A stretch of 64,000 bases of DNA from Verrucomicrobiia bacterium (GCA_947462875.1 CANHQJ010000005.1:163147-227146), one strand, 5' to 3'; shown: positions 25,313-35,336, counted from the stretch's first letter. A program made the numbers and translations. Notes: generated from the letters alone by a model not told the origin.

Positions 25313-28300
25313 ATGAAGTTCACACGCGATCCAGCCACCGTTCTTGTGGCCCTCATGGCAGTCACGCCCGCTCTACTCTGCGCGCAAGAATCGTCGATCA
25401 ACTTCGCCCGCGACATCCGACCCATCCTTTCGAATGCCTGCTTCAAGTGCCACGGCCCGGATGAGGCGGAGCGCAAGGGTGGCCCGCGCGATGGCACCGG
25501 ACTGCGCCTCGATACCGAGGAAGGCGCTCTTGCCGCCATGGCCGGACGCTCGGCCGTGGTGCCCGGGCATCCGGAGGATAGCGAACTCATCGCCCGGATC
25601 ATCACGGACGACGAAGACGAAGTGATGCCGCCGCCGAAGTCCGGCAGCCCGCTGAAGCCCGAGGAAGTGAAGCTACTCACGGATTGGATCAAAGGTGGCG
25701 CGAAGTATTCCAAGCACTGGTCCTATGAACCGCCAGCCGCAGTCGAACCTCCGAAGCCGGGCATGCACCCGATCGACGCCTTCATACGCGACCGCCTCGA
25801 AAAGGAACAGCTCAAACCACAGCCCGAAGCCGACCGCGCGACTCTCGCCCGCCGCTTGTCCTTCGACCTGACCGGACTGCCACCCGCGCCCGAGGACGTC
25901 GATGCCTTTGTCAATGACAAGGCACCCGATGCCTACGAGCGCCTCGTCGACCGCCTGCTCGCCTCGCCTGCCTACGGCGAACACTTGGGTCGCCAGTGGC
26001 TCGATCTCGCCCGCTACGCCGACTCCGCAGGCTACGCCGACGATCCCTCCCGCTCGATCTGGGCATTCCGCGACTACGTCATTCGCTCGTTCAATGCGAA
26101 CAAGCCCTTCGACCAATTTACCATCGAACAGATCGCCGGTGACCTGCTACCGAATCCGACCGAAGAGCAGCTCATCGCCACCGCTTTTCATCGGAATACG
26201 ATGACCAACAGCGAGGGCGGCACCAACGACGAGGAATTCCGCACCGCCGCCGTAGTTGACCGCGTGAATACCACGATGGCCGTCTGGATGGGCACCTCGA
26301 TGGCCTGCGCCCAGTGCCACACCCACAAGTATGACCCGATCACCCACACCGAGTATTTCCGGATGTTCGCTTTCCTGAACAACACCGCCGACGCAGACCT
26401 CCGCGACGAAGCACCGTTGCTCCATTTCTTCAGCGAGGAGCAAAAAGCCCAGCGCACCAAGCTCGAAGCCAGCATCGCCGAAGTGGAGTCCCGTTTCAAC
26501 AATCCCGCGCCAGCGATGCAAGCCGCCGCCGATCAATGGGCGAATCAGTTCCCCTTGTCATTCCAGTGGCAAACGCTCACGCCCACCGTTCTGAAATCGC
26601 AAGCCGGTCTCGCGATAAACCACGAAGCGGATGGCACCATCGCCGTCGCCACCACGGCCGCGAAGGACACTTATGTCATCGATATTCCCTCGCCCACCGC
26701 GCAGAGCCTCACCGCACTCCGCCTCGAAGCTCTGCCCCACGGTTCCCTCCCGAACAAAGGCCCTGGCCACGCTTCGGGCAATTTCGTGATCACCGGCATC
26801 AAGGCGGAAATCACACCACCCGAAAGCGCGAAGGAACCGCAGGTCCGCTTTGTCCGCATCGAACTTCCAGGCAAGGGCAAGCTGCTCCAACTTGCCGAAG
26901 TACAAGTCTTCAGCCAAGGTGCCAACGTGGCGACCCAAGGCACCGCCTCCCAGAAATCTACCTACTCCGACGCCACCGCCTCTCGCGCCAACGACGGCAA
27001 CACGGCCGGAGATTATAATAAAGGTTCCGTCGCCCACACCGCCGAAGGGACCGAAGACCCGTGGTGGGAGGTCGATCTGAAATCCGATCACCCGGTCAGC
27101 CGGATCGTCGTCTGGAACCGCAGCGAGGCCGCCGATCGCCTGGCCGGCTTCCGCATCATCGCACTCGATGCCCAGCGCCGCCCGGTCTGGGAAAAATCCG
27201 ACAACCCTGCCGCCGCGGAGATCCCCTTTGGCCTCAATGGTTCTCGCGGGATCACCTTCGGCGCCGCCTCCGCTGATTTCGTGCAGGCGGACTTCGATGC
27301 AAACCGTGTCCTGGCTAACAGCACCGCGTCACCGCGCGGCTCGCAAGTCGGCTGGGCCATCGGCGGTGGCCAAGGTGTCGCACATTCGCTCATCCTTGCC
27401 ACGACGGCGCCAGTCGAAATTCCCGCGGGCTCGACATTGCGGATCACGATCGAGCAGCAGTCACCGCACGTCAATCACACCCTTGGCCGCTTCCGCCTGA
27501 GCTCCTCCGGCCATCCCAGCGCGGCACGCCTGACACAAATCCCATCCAAGCTCGCCAGCATCCTCGCCTTGCCAGTCGATCAGCGCGATGCCGCGCAAAA
27601 AGCACTCGTGACCGAGCACTACCTGCGCGAGCTCGCTCCGGAAATGGCCGCTGATCGCAAGAGTTTAGCCGAACTGCAACAACAGCTCGCCGTTCTCAAA
27701 CCAAGCACCGTGCCGATCTTGCGCGAAATGCCCGCAGGCAAGCGCCGCAAGACCCACGTTCACCTCCGCGGCAACTACCTGACCCACGGTGACGAGGTCA
27801 CGGAAGGCGCACCGCAGGCGATTTTCCCGATGCCAGAGGAGGGCGCGAAAAACCGCCTGACTCTCGCCCGCTGGCTGGTCGATCCTGCCAATCCGCTCAC
27901 GGCTCGCGTCATCGCGAACCGCTACTGGGAGTCACTGTTCGGCATTGGCATCGTACGGACCAGCGAGGAATTCGGCGCACAGGGCGACGCGCCCACCCAT
28001 CCCGAGTTGCTCGATTGGCTCGCGCTCGATCTCGTCCGCAGCGGTTGGGACATCAAACGTTTCATCCGTCTCATCGTGACCTCGGAAACCTACCGCCAGT
28101 CATCGAAGATCGAACCGGGCATGGCGGAACGCGATCCCGAGAACCGACTGCTCGCTCGTGGTCCTCGCGTTCGCCTCACGGCCGAAATGGTGCGTGACCA
28201 GGCGCTCGCCGCCAGCGGTTTGCTGTCGCCGGTGATGTTCGGCCCCTCGGTGCGGCCAGTCCGTCCCGCGCTCGGCCTTTCCGCTGCCTTCGGTGGCGGG

Positions 28301-28789
28301 CTTGATTGGCAAACGAGCACTGGCGGCGACCAACACCGTCGCGCGCTTTACACCGAGTGGCGGCGCACCAGCCCTTACCCGTCGATGTCCACCTTCGATG
28401 CCCCGAGCCGTGAAGTCTGCACCATCCGCCGCGACCGCTCGAACACCCCGCTTCAGGCGCTCGTCCTGCTCAATGACCCCGTCTATGTCGAAGCCGCCCA
28501 AGCGCTCGCCCGCCGACTCACCGCCACCGCTTCTTCGCCGGACCAAGTGATCCGCGATGGCTTCCGCCGCGTGCTTTCCAGGCTGCCCTCGGACACGGAA
28601 CTGAAGCGACTGCTCGACCTGCGCGAGGAATTGCTCGCCGACTACCGTGCCGACTCTAAAAAGGCCACCGCCATGGCGACCATCCCGATCGGACCCTTGC
28701 CCCCCGGCGCCGATCCTGCCGAACTCGCGGCATGGACTGCGGTTGCTGGCATCATTTTCAATCTCGACGAAACTCTGCTCAAACGGTGA
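25313..28789 (+). CDS. Planctomycete-type cytochrome C / DUF1549 / DUF1553 protein with discoidin-like insert
   Basis: 1158 residues with signal peptide (residues 1-25, ending ALLCAQ). Order: PSCyt1 heme site CFKCHGPD (~45), DUF1549 (PTHR-like LARRLSFDLTGLPPAP through NEEFRTA...CAQCHTHKYDPI, a second CxxCH), an insert near 560-640 with DATASRANDGNT and PWWEVDL, features of F5/8 type C (galactose-binding) domains, then DUF1553 (RLTLARWLVDPANPLTARVI, RNTPLQALVLLNDP). Predicted periplasmic/secreted electron carrier linked to carbohydrate catabolism. A DUF1501 partner starts 5 bases later; such pairs co-occur widely in PVC bacteria. Confidence 0.92.
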   Translation: MKFTRDPATVLVALMAVTPALLCAQESSINFARDIRPILSNACFKCHGPDEAERKGGPRDGTGLRLDTEEGALAAMAGRSAVVPGHPEDSELIARIITDDEDEVMPPPKSGSPLKPEEVKLLTDWIKGGAKYSKHWSYEPPAAVEPPKPGMHPIDAFIRDRLEKEQLKPQPEADRATLARRLSFDLTGLPPAPEDVDAFVNDKAPDAYERLVDRLLASPAYGEHLGRQWLDLARYADSAGYADDPSRSIWAFRDYVIRSFNANKPFDQFTIEQIAGDLLPNPTEEQLIATAFHRNTMTNSEGGTNDEEFRTAAVVDRVNTTMAVWMGTSMACAQCHTHKYDPITHTEYFRMFAFLNNTADADLRDEAPLLHFFSEEQKAQRTKLEASIAEVESRFNNPAPAMQAAADQWANQFPLSFQWQTLTPTVLKSQAGLAINHEADGTIAVATTAAKDTYVIDIPSPTAQSLTALRLEALPHGSLPNKGPGHASGNFVITGIKAEITPPESAKEPQVRFVRIELPGKGKLLQLAEVQVFSQGANVATQGTASQKSTYSDATASRANDGNTAGDYNKGSVAHTAEGTEDPWWEVDLKSDHPVSRIVVWNRSEAADRLAGFRIIALDAQRRPVWEKSDNPAAAEIPFGLNGSRGITFGAASADFVQADFDANRVLANSTASPRGSQVGWAIGGGQGVAHSLILATTAPVEIPAGSTLRITIEQQSPHVNHTLGRFRLSSSGHPSAARLTQIPSKLASILALPVDQRDAAQKALVTEHYLRELAPEMAADRKSLAELQQQLAVLKPSTVPILREMPAGKRRKTHVHLRGNYLTHGDEVTEGAPQAIFPMPEEGAKNRLTLARWLVDPANPLTARVIANRYWESLFGIGIVRTSEEFGAQGDAPTHPELLDWLALDLVRSGWDIKRFIRLIVTSETYRQSSKIEPGMAERDPENRLLARGPRVRLTAEMVRDQALAASGLLSPVMFGPSVRPVRPALGLSAAFGGGLDWQTSTGGDQHRRALYTEWRRTSPYPSMSTFDAPSREVCTIRRDRSNTPLQALVLLNDPVYVEAAQALARRLTATASSPDQVIRDGFRRVLSRLPSDTELKRLLDLREELLADYRADSKKATAMATIPIGPLPPGADPAELAAWTAVAGIIFNLDETLLKR

Positions 28790-28794
28790 TCCTT

Positions 28795-30240
28795 ATGAAT
28801 CCACACTTCGACTATCTTCAACATGTGACCCGCCGCCATTTCCTGCACAAGGCCGGGCAGTTCAGTCTCGGCGCCATCGCGTTGCAGGCCCTCGCCGAGG
28901 GCAAATCGCCGACCGCCAGCGACAATCCTCTCACCGCCCGGCCCGCACCGAACCCGGCCAAGGTGAAACGCGTGATCTACCTGCACATGTCAGGCGGACC
29001 GCCGCACCTCGATCTGTTCGACTACAAACCGGAGCTCGTGAAGCGCGACGGTCAGGACGCGCCCGACCAATTCGTCAAAGGAAAAACCTTCGCCTTCACC
29101 TCCGGCACACCGAAGCTGATGGGCACGCCACGCACCTTCAAGCAATACGGCAAAGGCGGCATCTGGATGTCCGACGCGATCCCCAACTTTCACGGCATCG
29201 CCGATGAGATGTGCGTGATCAAGTCGATGTACACCGACCAGTTCAACCACGCCCCGGCCGAGCTTCTGCTCTACACCGGCTCGCCGCGCCAGAGCCGTCC
29301 GTCGATGGGCTCGTGGGTGACCTACGGCCTCGGCTCGGAAAATGAGAACCTGCCCGGCTTCGTCGTGCTGATCAGCAGCGGCGTCCAGCCGAGCGGCGGC
29401 CAGAGCTGCTGGGGCACGGGCTTCATCCCCTCGGTTTTCCAAGGCGTGCAATGCCGCTCGAAAGGCGATCCCGTTCTCTACGTCGGTGACCCTCCGGGCA
29501 TGGACCGCGCGCTGCGCCGCAAGACGCTCGATGCCCTGCGCGATCTCAACCAGGAACAAGCCGGCCAACTCGGCCACCCCGAGACCGCCACCCGCATTGC
29601 CCAGTACGAACTCGCCTTCCGCATGCAGGCCAGCGTGCCGGAAGTCATGGACATTTCTCGCGAATCAAAAGCCACGCTCGAAGACTACGGAGCAGTCCCC
29701 GGCGAATCCAGTTTCGCCAACAACTGCTTGCTCGGCCGCCGCCTGCTGGAGGAAGGTGTGCGCTTTGTCCAACTCTTCGACTGGGGCTGGGACTTCCACG
29801 GCACCAACGGCAACGAGGACATCCGCAGCGGCTTGACCGAGAAAATGAAACGCACCGACAAACCTGTCGCCGCCTTGATCCGCGACCTCAAGCAACGCGG
29901 CCTGCTCGACGACACACTCATCGTCTGGGGCGGCGAATTCGGCCGCACACCCTTCCGTGAAGGACGCACCAGCGGCAGTGCCGTCCTCGGCCGCGACCAT
30001 TTCCCCGATGCCTTCTCGCTCTTCCTCGCCGGTGGCGGCGTGAAAGGCGGCTTCACCTATGGTGAGACCGACGAACTCGGCTTCAGCGTCACCGCCGACA
30101 AAGTCCACATCCACGACCTCCAGGCCACCATCCTGCATCTCCTGGGCATCGACCACGAGCACCTCACCTACCGCTTCCAAGGCCGCGACTTCCGCCTAAC
30201 CGACGTGCACGGCAAGGTAGTGAAAGGGATTTTGACTTGA
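28795..30240 (+). CDS. DUF1501 protein, twin-arginine signal
   Basis: 481 residues. N-terminal TRRHFLHKAGQ resembles a Tat signal (RR-x-F-L). The DUF1501 core, related to the alkaline phosphatase/sulfatase fold, shows RVIYLHMSGGPPHLDLFDYK, QFNHAPAELLLYTG, FANNCLLGRRLLEEGVRFV, WGGEFGRTPF, RDHFPDAFS and the terminal RDFRLTDVHGKVV. Metal-ligand type residues (D, H in SGGPPHLD and GRDHFPD) are present. Encoded 5 bases after the PSCyt gene, with which it presumably forms a functional unit. Confidence 0.92.
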   Translation: MNPHFDYLQHVTRRHFLHKAGQFSLGAIALQALAEGKSPTASDNPLTARPAPNPAKVKRVIYLHMSGGPPHLDLFDYKPELVKRDGQDAPDQFVKGKTFAFTSGTPKLMGTPRTFKQYGKGGIWMSDAIPNFHGIADEMCVIKSMYTDQFNHAPAELLLYTGSPRQSRPSMGSWVTYGLGSENENLPGFVVLISSGVQPSGGQSCWGTGFIPSVFQGVQCRSKGDPVLYVGDPPGMDRALRRKTLDALRDLNQEQAGQLGHPETATRIAQYELAFRMQASVPEVMDISRESKATLEDYGAVPGESSFANNCLLGRRLLEEGVRFVQLFDWGWDFHGTNGNEDIRSGLTEKMKRTDKPVAALIRDLKQRGLLDDTLIVWGGEFGRTPFREGRTSGSAVLGRDHFPDAFSLFLAGGGVKGGFTYGETDELGFSVTADKVHIHDLQATILHLLGIDHEHLTYRFQGRDFRLTDVHGKVVKGILT

Positions 30241-30304
30241 GCGGGTGACGGCATTTCTTGCACCTGAATTCGGCTATCATTGGATTCTGCCACTCTCTTC
30301 ATTT

Positions 30305-30535
30305 TTACCCATCGTCCCCGATAGTCTCCGTGGGACAAGATCTACGGGCTACCTCCGCAGCGGCGATTTCCTCTGAGGTTACTGGCTGTTTCCACACATA
30401 CGAAAGCCCTTCATCATCATCGCGGGTGAAGACTCGGGGGGCGATTTCCCGGCAGAGGTCACAATCGATACAGGTGAGATCGTTGTAGTATTTGCCCGGA
30501 ACATTCAGTGGATTTTTGTCGTTTCGATCTGCCAT
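30305..30535 (-). CDS. Small 4Fe-4S ferredoxin
   Basis: 76 residues from ATG 30535. Cysteines: CIDCDLC near residue 23, then a single SCPTE near residue 68, the pattern of monocluster 4Fe-4S ferredoxins (two of the usual eight-Cys cluster lost). Acidic middle region (TRDDDEG). Cytoplasmic electron carrier; partner unknown. Divergently placed from a LysR gene 70 bases away, which may regulate it. Confidence 0.88.
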   Translation of the reverse strand: MADRNDKNPLNVPGKYYNDLTCIDCDLCREIAPRVFTRDDDEGLSYVWKQPVTSEEIAAAEVARRSCPTETIGDDG

Positions 30536-30592
30536 GAGGCGAATGTTATCGCTTGTTTGGTGTTGCGTGAAATTCATTCTTCGCTCATATTA

Positions 30593-30607
30593 ATGCAAAA
30601 ATTGCAT
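30593..30607. promoter_or_regulatory. Palindrome over the LysR start codon
   Basis: ATGCAA-AAA-TTGCAT: perfect 6-bp arms with a 3-base spacer. It overlaps the LysR ATG (30606) in the 70-base region between ferredoxin and LysR genes. A LysR dimer site is plausible, for autoregulation; inference only. Confidence 0.4.
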
Positions 30608-31523
30608 GAAACAAACGACTTTAACCGAATCCGAAATTGATCTCTATTCACTGCATCTGCTCCGCATGGTCGCCAAGTTCAGAGGATTCACCGCCGCTTC
30701 ACATGCGTGTGGACTTTCGCAAAGCGCGCTAACGAGACAAGTGCAGTCGATTGAATCCCGACTCGGAATCAAGGTGTTCGACCGCACCACCCGAACCGTG
30801 ACAATCACAGAGGCCGGTGCCGTTCTTCTCCGTGAAACCGAGGCGATACCCGGCATTCTCGACGCGGCAATGAGGCGCATACGCGAAGATTACCTCGGCA
30901 CAAGGCGCGAGATCCGAATCGGCATTTCCAATGAATTGGCGCTCGCGCACATCGTCGGGATTTTTCATGCCCAGCGGAGGCTTCAGCCGGATGTGAGGAT
31001 TGTCGTTTCGCAATTGGATGATACTGCTTTGATGGGAAAGGTGGGCAATTCCGGACTGGATCTGGGGATACTCACCGCGCCAGCGTCCGTTCCAGAAAAT
31101 GTAACGGTTACTCACCGGATGACAGATCATTTTTCGATCATTGTCTCAATTACTACAAATATCGTAGGAGTTTGTGATTCGGTTGCGCGGTTCAGGAAAT
31201 GGACGAATTCGCAGAGCTGGTTGCTACCTCCAGACAAATCCCGCTCGCGCCAACTGATGGATGAATGGGCATGCGAAAACCGGATGGAACTGCAACCGGT
31301 CATGGAGTTGGAGAATTTCGATCTGATGATACAACTTGTTTCCATGAACATGGGAGCCGCCTTGATTCCGCGCAGGACGTATGGAACATTCCGAAGGAAG
31401 GCCCTGGTTCACGTGCTATCGCCTCCCGTGGAACTGAGCAGGCAGATGATCGTGATTTCGCCAAAACATGGGAAGCCTCCGGAACACGTCAGCCGTTTCG
31501 TGGACGGAATTCTTTTTTCCTAA
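30606..31523 (+). CDS. LysR-family transcriptional regulator
   Basis: 305 residues. N-terminal winged HTH: DLYSLHLLRMVAKFRGFTAA, CGLSQSALTRQVQSIESRLG, KVFDRTTRTVTITEAG. The effector-binding domain follows (REIRIGISNELALAHIVGIF). Ligand unknown. Divergent from the ferredoxin gene, the classic LysR arrangement, so the ferredoxin is the first candidate target. Codon usage is more AT-rich than in the neighbouring PSCyt genes. Confidence 0.93.
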   Translation: MKQTTLTESEIDLYSLHLLRMVAKFRGFTAASHACGLSQSALTRQVQSIESRLGIKVFDRTTRTVTITEAGAVLLRETEAIPGILDAAMRRIREDYLGTRREIRIGISNELALAHIVGIFHAQRRLQPDVRIVVSQLDDTALMGKVGNSGLDLGILTAPASVPENVTVTHRMTDHFSIIVSITTNIVGVCDSVARFRKWTNSQSWLLPPDKSRSRQLMDEWACENRMELQPVMELENFDLMIQLVSMNMGAALIPRRTYGTFRRKALVHVLSPPVELSRQMIVISPKHGKPPEHVSRFVDGILFS

Positions 31524-31682
31524 GGCCATGGAGTGATGCTCGAAGCGTTGGGAGAAAGCCGTTAGACAGCGGAGCCGATCTGGTAGCAGCAGTTCCCGGC
31601 AAGGGGAGGTCGAATTTTATCGGGCGAATTGACCCATACCATGGATGCTGGACAACGAGACCAACACTCCGCGCCAAATTCC

Positions 31683-32765
31683 TCACACCGTCGCGACTTT
31701 TTCCACCTTGCCGCTCTGAATGGAGCGATAGATGGCATCGATCACCAACAGATCGCGCAGGCCTTCTTCTCCGGAGGGTGCGAATGGTTTGCCCTCGATG
31801 ATGGCTTGGGAAAATGCTTCGATCTCCAGCTGGAAGTGATCCACGTTGGGGAGTTCAAGGTAGTTTTTCGCGCCGCTGCAAAATCCTTTCAGGCCGGTGT
31901 AACCGAATGCGGGTTCGAGGCCGAACTTGCCACGTTGGCACACCGCGGTGAAATCATTGTAGCCATTGAAAAGATACGTGGTGGTGCACTGCGCGCTGCG
32001 GCCGGAGGCAAACTTCATTTGCCAGTTGATCGTTTCATCGACCTCGGCAAACTTCACGGGATCCGTTTTGGTCTCGATGGCGGAGACCTCCACCGGCTCC
32101 TCGCCCATCAGGTAACGGCACGCTTGCAGGGCATACACCCCCACGTCCATCAAGGCGCCGCCGCCCGCCAGTGCCTTGCGCAGCCGCCATTGTTTCGGAT
32201 CGCCGCTCTGGAAGCCGAAGTTGGCCTGGATGTGCTTCACTTCACCGAAAACCTTTTCGCGCGCCAAGCGCATCGCTTCGCGGTGATGGGGCTCGAACTG
32301 ACAGCGATAGCCGATGCCTAACAGCTTTTTGGCGGCAGCGCAGGCGTCTATCATCTTGCGGCAGTCGTCGGGGGTGTTGGCCATGGGCTTTTCGCAAAAA
32401 ACATGCTTGCCCGCTTTCGCGGCACGCTCGACGTATTCGCGGTGCATCGAGTTCGGCAAGACGACGTAAACGACATCGACGTCGGCGTCATCGATGATCT
32501 TGTCGAAGTTCTCGTAGCTGTAGATGTGACTGGCGTCGAAGCCATACTTCTCGCTCCACTGCTTGCCCTTTTCCGGACTGCCCGTCACCACCGCGGCAAG
32601 ACGGGCGTTGTTGGTTTTGAGAAGCGCCGGGGCGATTTGATTGGTGCTCAAGGAACCGAGGCCGACGAGGGCCCAGCCCAGTTTCTTCGGAGTTTCCTGC
32701 GCCTGTGCGAAGGCCGTGGCGAGCGAGGCACCACACAATGTTTGGAGAAACGGTCTGCGTTGCAT
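31683..32765 (-). CDS. Gfo/Idh/MocA-family oxidoreductase, exported
   Basis: 360 residues. MQRRPFLQTL followed by an Ala-rich stretch looks like a Tat-type signal as in periplasmic glucose-fructose oxidoreductase. The Rossmann site is WALVGLGSLS (GxGxxS), EKP motif in VFCEKPMANT, and the C-terminal domain has ALMDVGVYALQACRYLMG. Predicted NAD(P)-linked sugar or inositol oxidoreductase. It ends convergent to the LysR gene. Confidence 0.9.
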   Translation of the reverse strand: MQRRPFLQTLCGASLATAFAQAQETPKKLGWALVGLGSLSTNQIAPALLKTNNARLAAVVTGSPEKGKQWSEKYGFDASHIYSYENFDKIIDDADVDVVYVVLPNSMHREYVERAAKAGKHVFCEKPMANTPDDCRKMIDACAAAKKLLGIGYRCQFEPHHREAMRLAREKVFGEVKHIQANFGFQSGDPKQWRLRKALAGGGALMDVGVYALQACRYLMGEEPVEVSAIETKTDPVKFAEVDETINWQMKFASGRSAQCTTTYLFNGYNDFTAVCQRGKFGLEPAFGYTGLKGFCSGAKNYLELPNVDHFQLEIEAFSQAIIEGKPFAPSGEEGLRDLLVIDAIYRSIQSGKVEKVATV

Positions 32766-32879
32766 GATGAATCAACCTATGACTATGCCCGGGGCACGGC
32801 AATGGGAAATTCCGGCATGGCGATCAATAGGGGCAGAAGTTCTGAAACATTTTTGCGGATAGGGTGCAAGATGCCTGAC

Positions 32880-33833
32880 CTACGCTTCAGCGAAACCAGG
32901 TCTGGCCCAGCGGACAATGGCACGGATATCCTCCGGGGTGGTGCGGCAGCATCCGCCGATGATTTGGGCTCCTTGCTCGCACCAATGCCGGGCGCTGCTG
33001 CTGAAGCATTCTTCGTCATGCGATCCGCCCCAGGTTTTGGTGTCGGCCTCGTAAGACTCGCCGCTGTTAGGGTAAACGATGATGGGTTTCGTGGAACTCT
33101 TCTTGATCTCGTTGATCAGAGACGCGATATGCTGTGGTGCCGTGCAGTTGATGCCGATGGCGGCAATTTGTTCACAGGAATCGAGTTCTTTGGCACAGTC
33201 GGCGATTGAATCGCCGTTGCTGATGTGTTTGCCATCCTTCGCGCTGAAGCTCATCCATGCGAAATGGCTGGGAAATTCTTTCTGGAGCAGACGCGTGATC
33301 GCGCGGGCTTCGCTCACGCAGGGGATGGTCTCGCAGGCGAGGATCTCGGCTCCGGCATCAATCAGCGCCTTCATGCGGGGGTAGTGGAATGCCATCAGCT
33401 CGTCTTCCGAAATTTCATACTGCCCGCGGTATTCCGAACCATCGGCGAGAAAGGCACCGTACGGACCGACGGAAGCCGCGACAAGAGGCTTGGGCCGGAG
33501 AGCGTGATGCGTGCAGGTCGCCCAGAAGCGATCCCGCGCGTCGAGTGCGATGCTAACAGATTGACCGATCAATGCCAGCGCCTCGCTCTCGCTGAGCCCG
33601 TGTCGCCGGAAGCCCTCCACGGTGGCCTGGTAGCTTGCCGTGATCACGCAGTCGGCCCCGGCATGAAGGTAGTCGGCATGCACCTCGGCGATCCTCTCCG
33701 GTGATTCCATCGGCACCTTGGCGGACCAGAGGCTGTGGTTCAGGTCGCATCCCCTTTTTTCCAACTCAGTGGCGAAAGCGCCATCCAGAATCATCAACGG
33801 AAATTGGTTCAGGATGTGTTGGATGGGATTCAT
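32880..33833 (-). CDS. mmuM: Homocysteine S-methyltransferase
   Basis: 317 residues. Motifs: LILDGAFATELEKRG-like start (MILDGAFATELEKRGCDL), ADCVITASYQAT, IGINCTAPQHI and the terminal zinc-binding GGCCRTTPEDI. It transfers a methyl group from S-methylmethionine or S-adenosylmethionine to homocysteine, giving methionine. Cytoplasmic. The lipoprotein gene upstream ends 12 bases before its start. No SAM riboswitch was seen. Confidence 0.93.
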   Translation of the reverse strand: MNPIQHILNQFPLMILDGAFATELEKRGCDLNHSLWSAKVPMESPERIAEVHADYLHAGADCVITASYQATVEGFRRHGLSESEALALIGQSVSIALDARDRFWATCTHHALRPKPLVAASVGPYGAFLADGSEYRGQYEISEDELMAFHYPRMKALIDAGAEILACETIPCVSEARAITRLLQKEFPSHFAWMSFSAKDGKHISNGDSIADCAKELDSCEQIAAIGINCTAPQHIASLINEIKKSSTKPIIVYPNSGESYEADTKTWGGSHDEECFSSSARHWCEQGAQIIGGCCRTTPEDIRAIVRWARPGFAEA

Positions 33834-33845
33834 CGTAGCCTCTGA

Positions 33846-34424
33846 TCAACACCCGCTCACATAGTCCACCCAGGATTCTTTACCTTTCTCGCGGGAAACT
33901 TTGAATTTTTCCTTGATCTTGAAGGGGATGATCGTGCCGTTGTCTTTGGTGAAAGTGCCCTCGATCTGCAGTGTGAAGGCTTCGTCGCGGGAGACGGTTT
34001 TTGCGAACTCTGCCTCGATTCTGCGGTACTTGTTGATGGTTGAGGTACCTTCCGTCTGAAATTGAAGATCTTCATTGTAGTGGTGTTGGAAGCGCTTGGG
34101 AAGTTTGAGCGCGGCAATTCCCGGATCTACCGTGCCATCCGCATAGGTCACTGTCACTTTCGTGAACTCTGCGGATGCTATGCTCAGTGTGGAATCGGTG
34201 TAAAAGGCATAAATGTCATAAGGCTTTTTGCTTTTGATGTCGCCCCCCATCATTCCGGCAGACACGTGGGTATCGATTCCAACAGTCGGAACGGGTGTTT
34301 TGGATGCGGGCATGGTGCCGGCTGCCTGGAATGTCACCATGTCGTAATTGACATTGCATGAGGGCAACACCAGGGCGGTGGCGAGCAGGATGGACGGGAG
34401 GGCGTAAGATTTTGTTTTCATCAT
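33846..34424 (-). CDS. Lipoprotein of unknown function
   Basis: 192 residues from ATG 34424 (a second ATG is the next codon). Signal peptide with lipobox LVLPSC near residue 22. The mature part is beta-rich (VTVTYADGTVDPGIAALKLP, EDLQFQTEGTSTI, FTLQIEGTFTKDNGTIIPFK) and resembles no family I know. It lies 12 bases before mmuM and may be co-transcribed, although a functional link is unclear. Confidence 0.72.
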   Translation of the reverse strand: MMKTKSYALPSILLATALVLPSCNVNYDMVTFQAAGTMPASKTPVPTVGIDTHVSAGMMGGDIKSKKPYDIYAFYTDSTLSIASAEFTKVTVTYADGTVDPGIAALKLPKRFQHHYNEDLQFQTEGTSTINKYRRIEAEFAKTVSRDEAFTLQIEGTFTKDNGTIIPFKIKEKFKVSREKGKESWVDYVSGC

Positions 34425-34610
34425 ATGGCGTAGTTTTGTAAGAGGCACTTGGCTGGTTCCGCTTCCAAGTCTTTAGCATAGCGACTCCGTTGTTTTTCAT
34501 CAAGGATCGATTGCAGACCATGGGGGTCGTTTTGTGTGTCGACCGTTGAATCGTTGTTTTCAGGAACATACACCCGCCTATGACAAAATCCGACAGGTAA
34601 CACGCCCGAT

Positions 34611-35336
34611 TCATCGCATGTTCCTGAGTTGCAGCCGGTACTGGCGGGGCGTGAGTTTCTCTTGTTTGCGGAACTGTTTGCCGAAATCGCTGGCATCGTA
34701 GAAGCCGACCTGGATGGCGATTTCCGATAGACTGAGATGGCTGTGAGCGAGCAGTTCTTTCGCTGTTTCGAGCTTGTTGCGGAGAATGTACTGGCGCGGG
34801 GAAACTCCGATGATTTGGCGGAAAATCCGATTGAACTGGCTCACGGAAAAGCCGCACGCCGCGGCCAGCGCGTCAGTGCCGAGATCACCCGCATGCTCGG
34901 CATGGATGAGCGCGAGTGCCGGCTCGATCCGTGCGAAGGGCTCGATCATGCCAGCGGTGGAAGAGGCCTGATACATCATGCCCGCCACGCCCGTAATCTT
35001 GCCTTTGTGGTTGTGGGTGGGATACTTGCTGGAGACCCACCAACGCAGCAAACCTTTGGCTCCAGGCACCAGCCAGATGCGATTGGTGATCGGTTTTCCG
35101 GTCTCAATGATCGCCTGATCTTCCGCCCGATAGCGGCTGGCAATGGGCGCGGCATGAAGATCAAAATCATTCAAACCGATGCCCGACCCAGGTGCCAGAC
35201 CGTGAAATTGCTCAAAACGCGGATTGCAGCGGGTGAAGGTCCCCTTGAGGTCTTTGGTGTAAAAGATCACCATCGGAATGTGATCAAACAACGCGACGAT
35301 CGATTCGCTGGCGAGCTGGGGCATTCGTTGGTCCAT
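34611..35336 (-). CDS. PAS-domain AraC-family regulator
   Basis: 241 residues. N-terminal PAS/PAC region (residues ~12-125, MVIFYTKDLKGTFTRCNPRF, YPTHNHKGKITGVAGMMY) and C-terminal AraC HTH pair (DALAAACGFSVSQFNRIFRQ, IGVSPRQYILRNKLETAKEL, LSEIAIQVGFYDASDFGKQF). The first sensor binding pocket could read a small ligand. It is divergent, 59 bases from the second PSCyt gene at 35396, so it probably controls that operon. Confidence 0.88.
   Translation of the reverse strand: MDQRMPQLASESIVALFDHIPMVIFYTKDLKGTFTRCNPRFEQFHGLAPGSGIGLNDFDLHAAPIASRYRAEDQAIIETGKPITNRIWLVPGAKGLLRWWVSSKYPTHNHKGKITGVAGMMYQASSTAGMIEPFARIEPALALIHAEHAGDLGTDALAAACGFSVSQFNRIFRQIIGVSPRQYILRNKLETAKELLAHSHLSLSEIAIQVGFYDASDFGKQFRKQEKLTPRQYRLQLRNMR

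Noticed and set aside
31629..32321. 230-residue plus-strand frame
   Set aside because: Antisense of the Gfo/Idh/MocA gene.
33834..33845. SAM riboswitch before the homocysteine methyltransferase gene
   Set aside because: Only 12 bases separate the two genes and no riboswitch-like structure is visible upstream of the lipoprotein gene.
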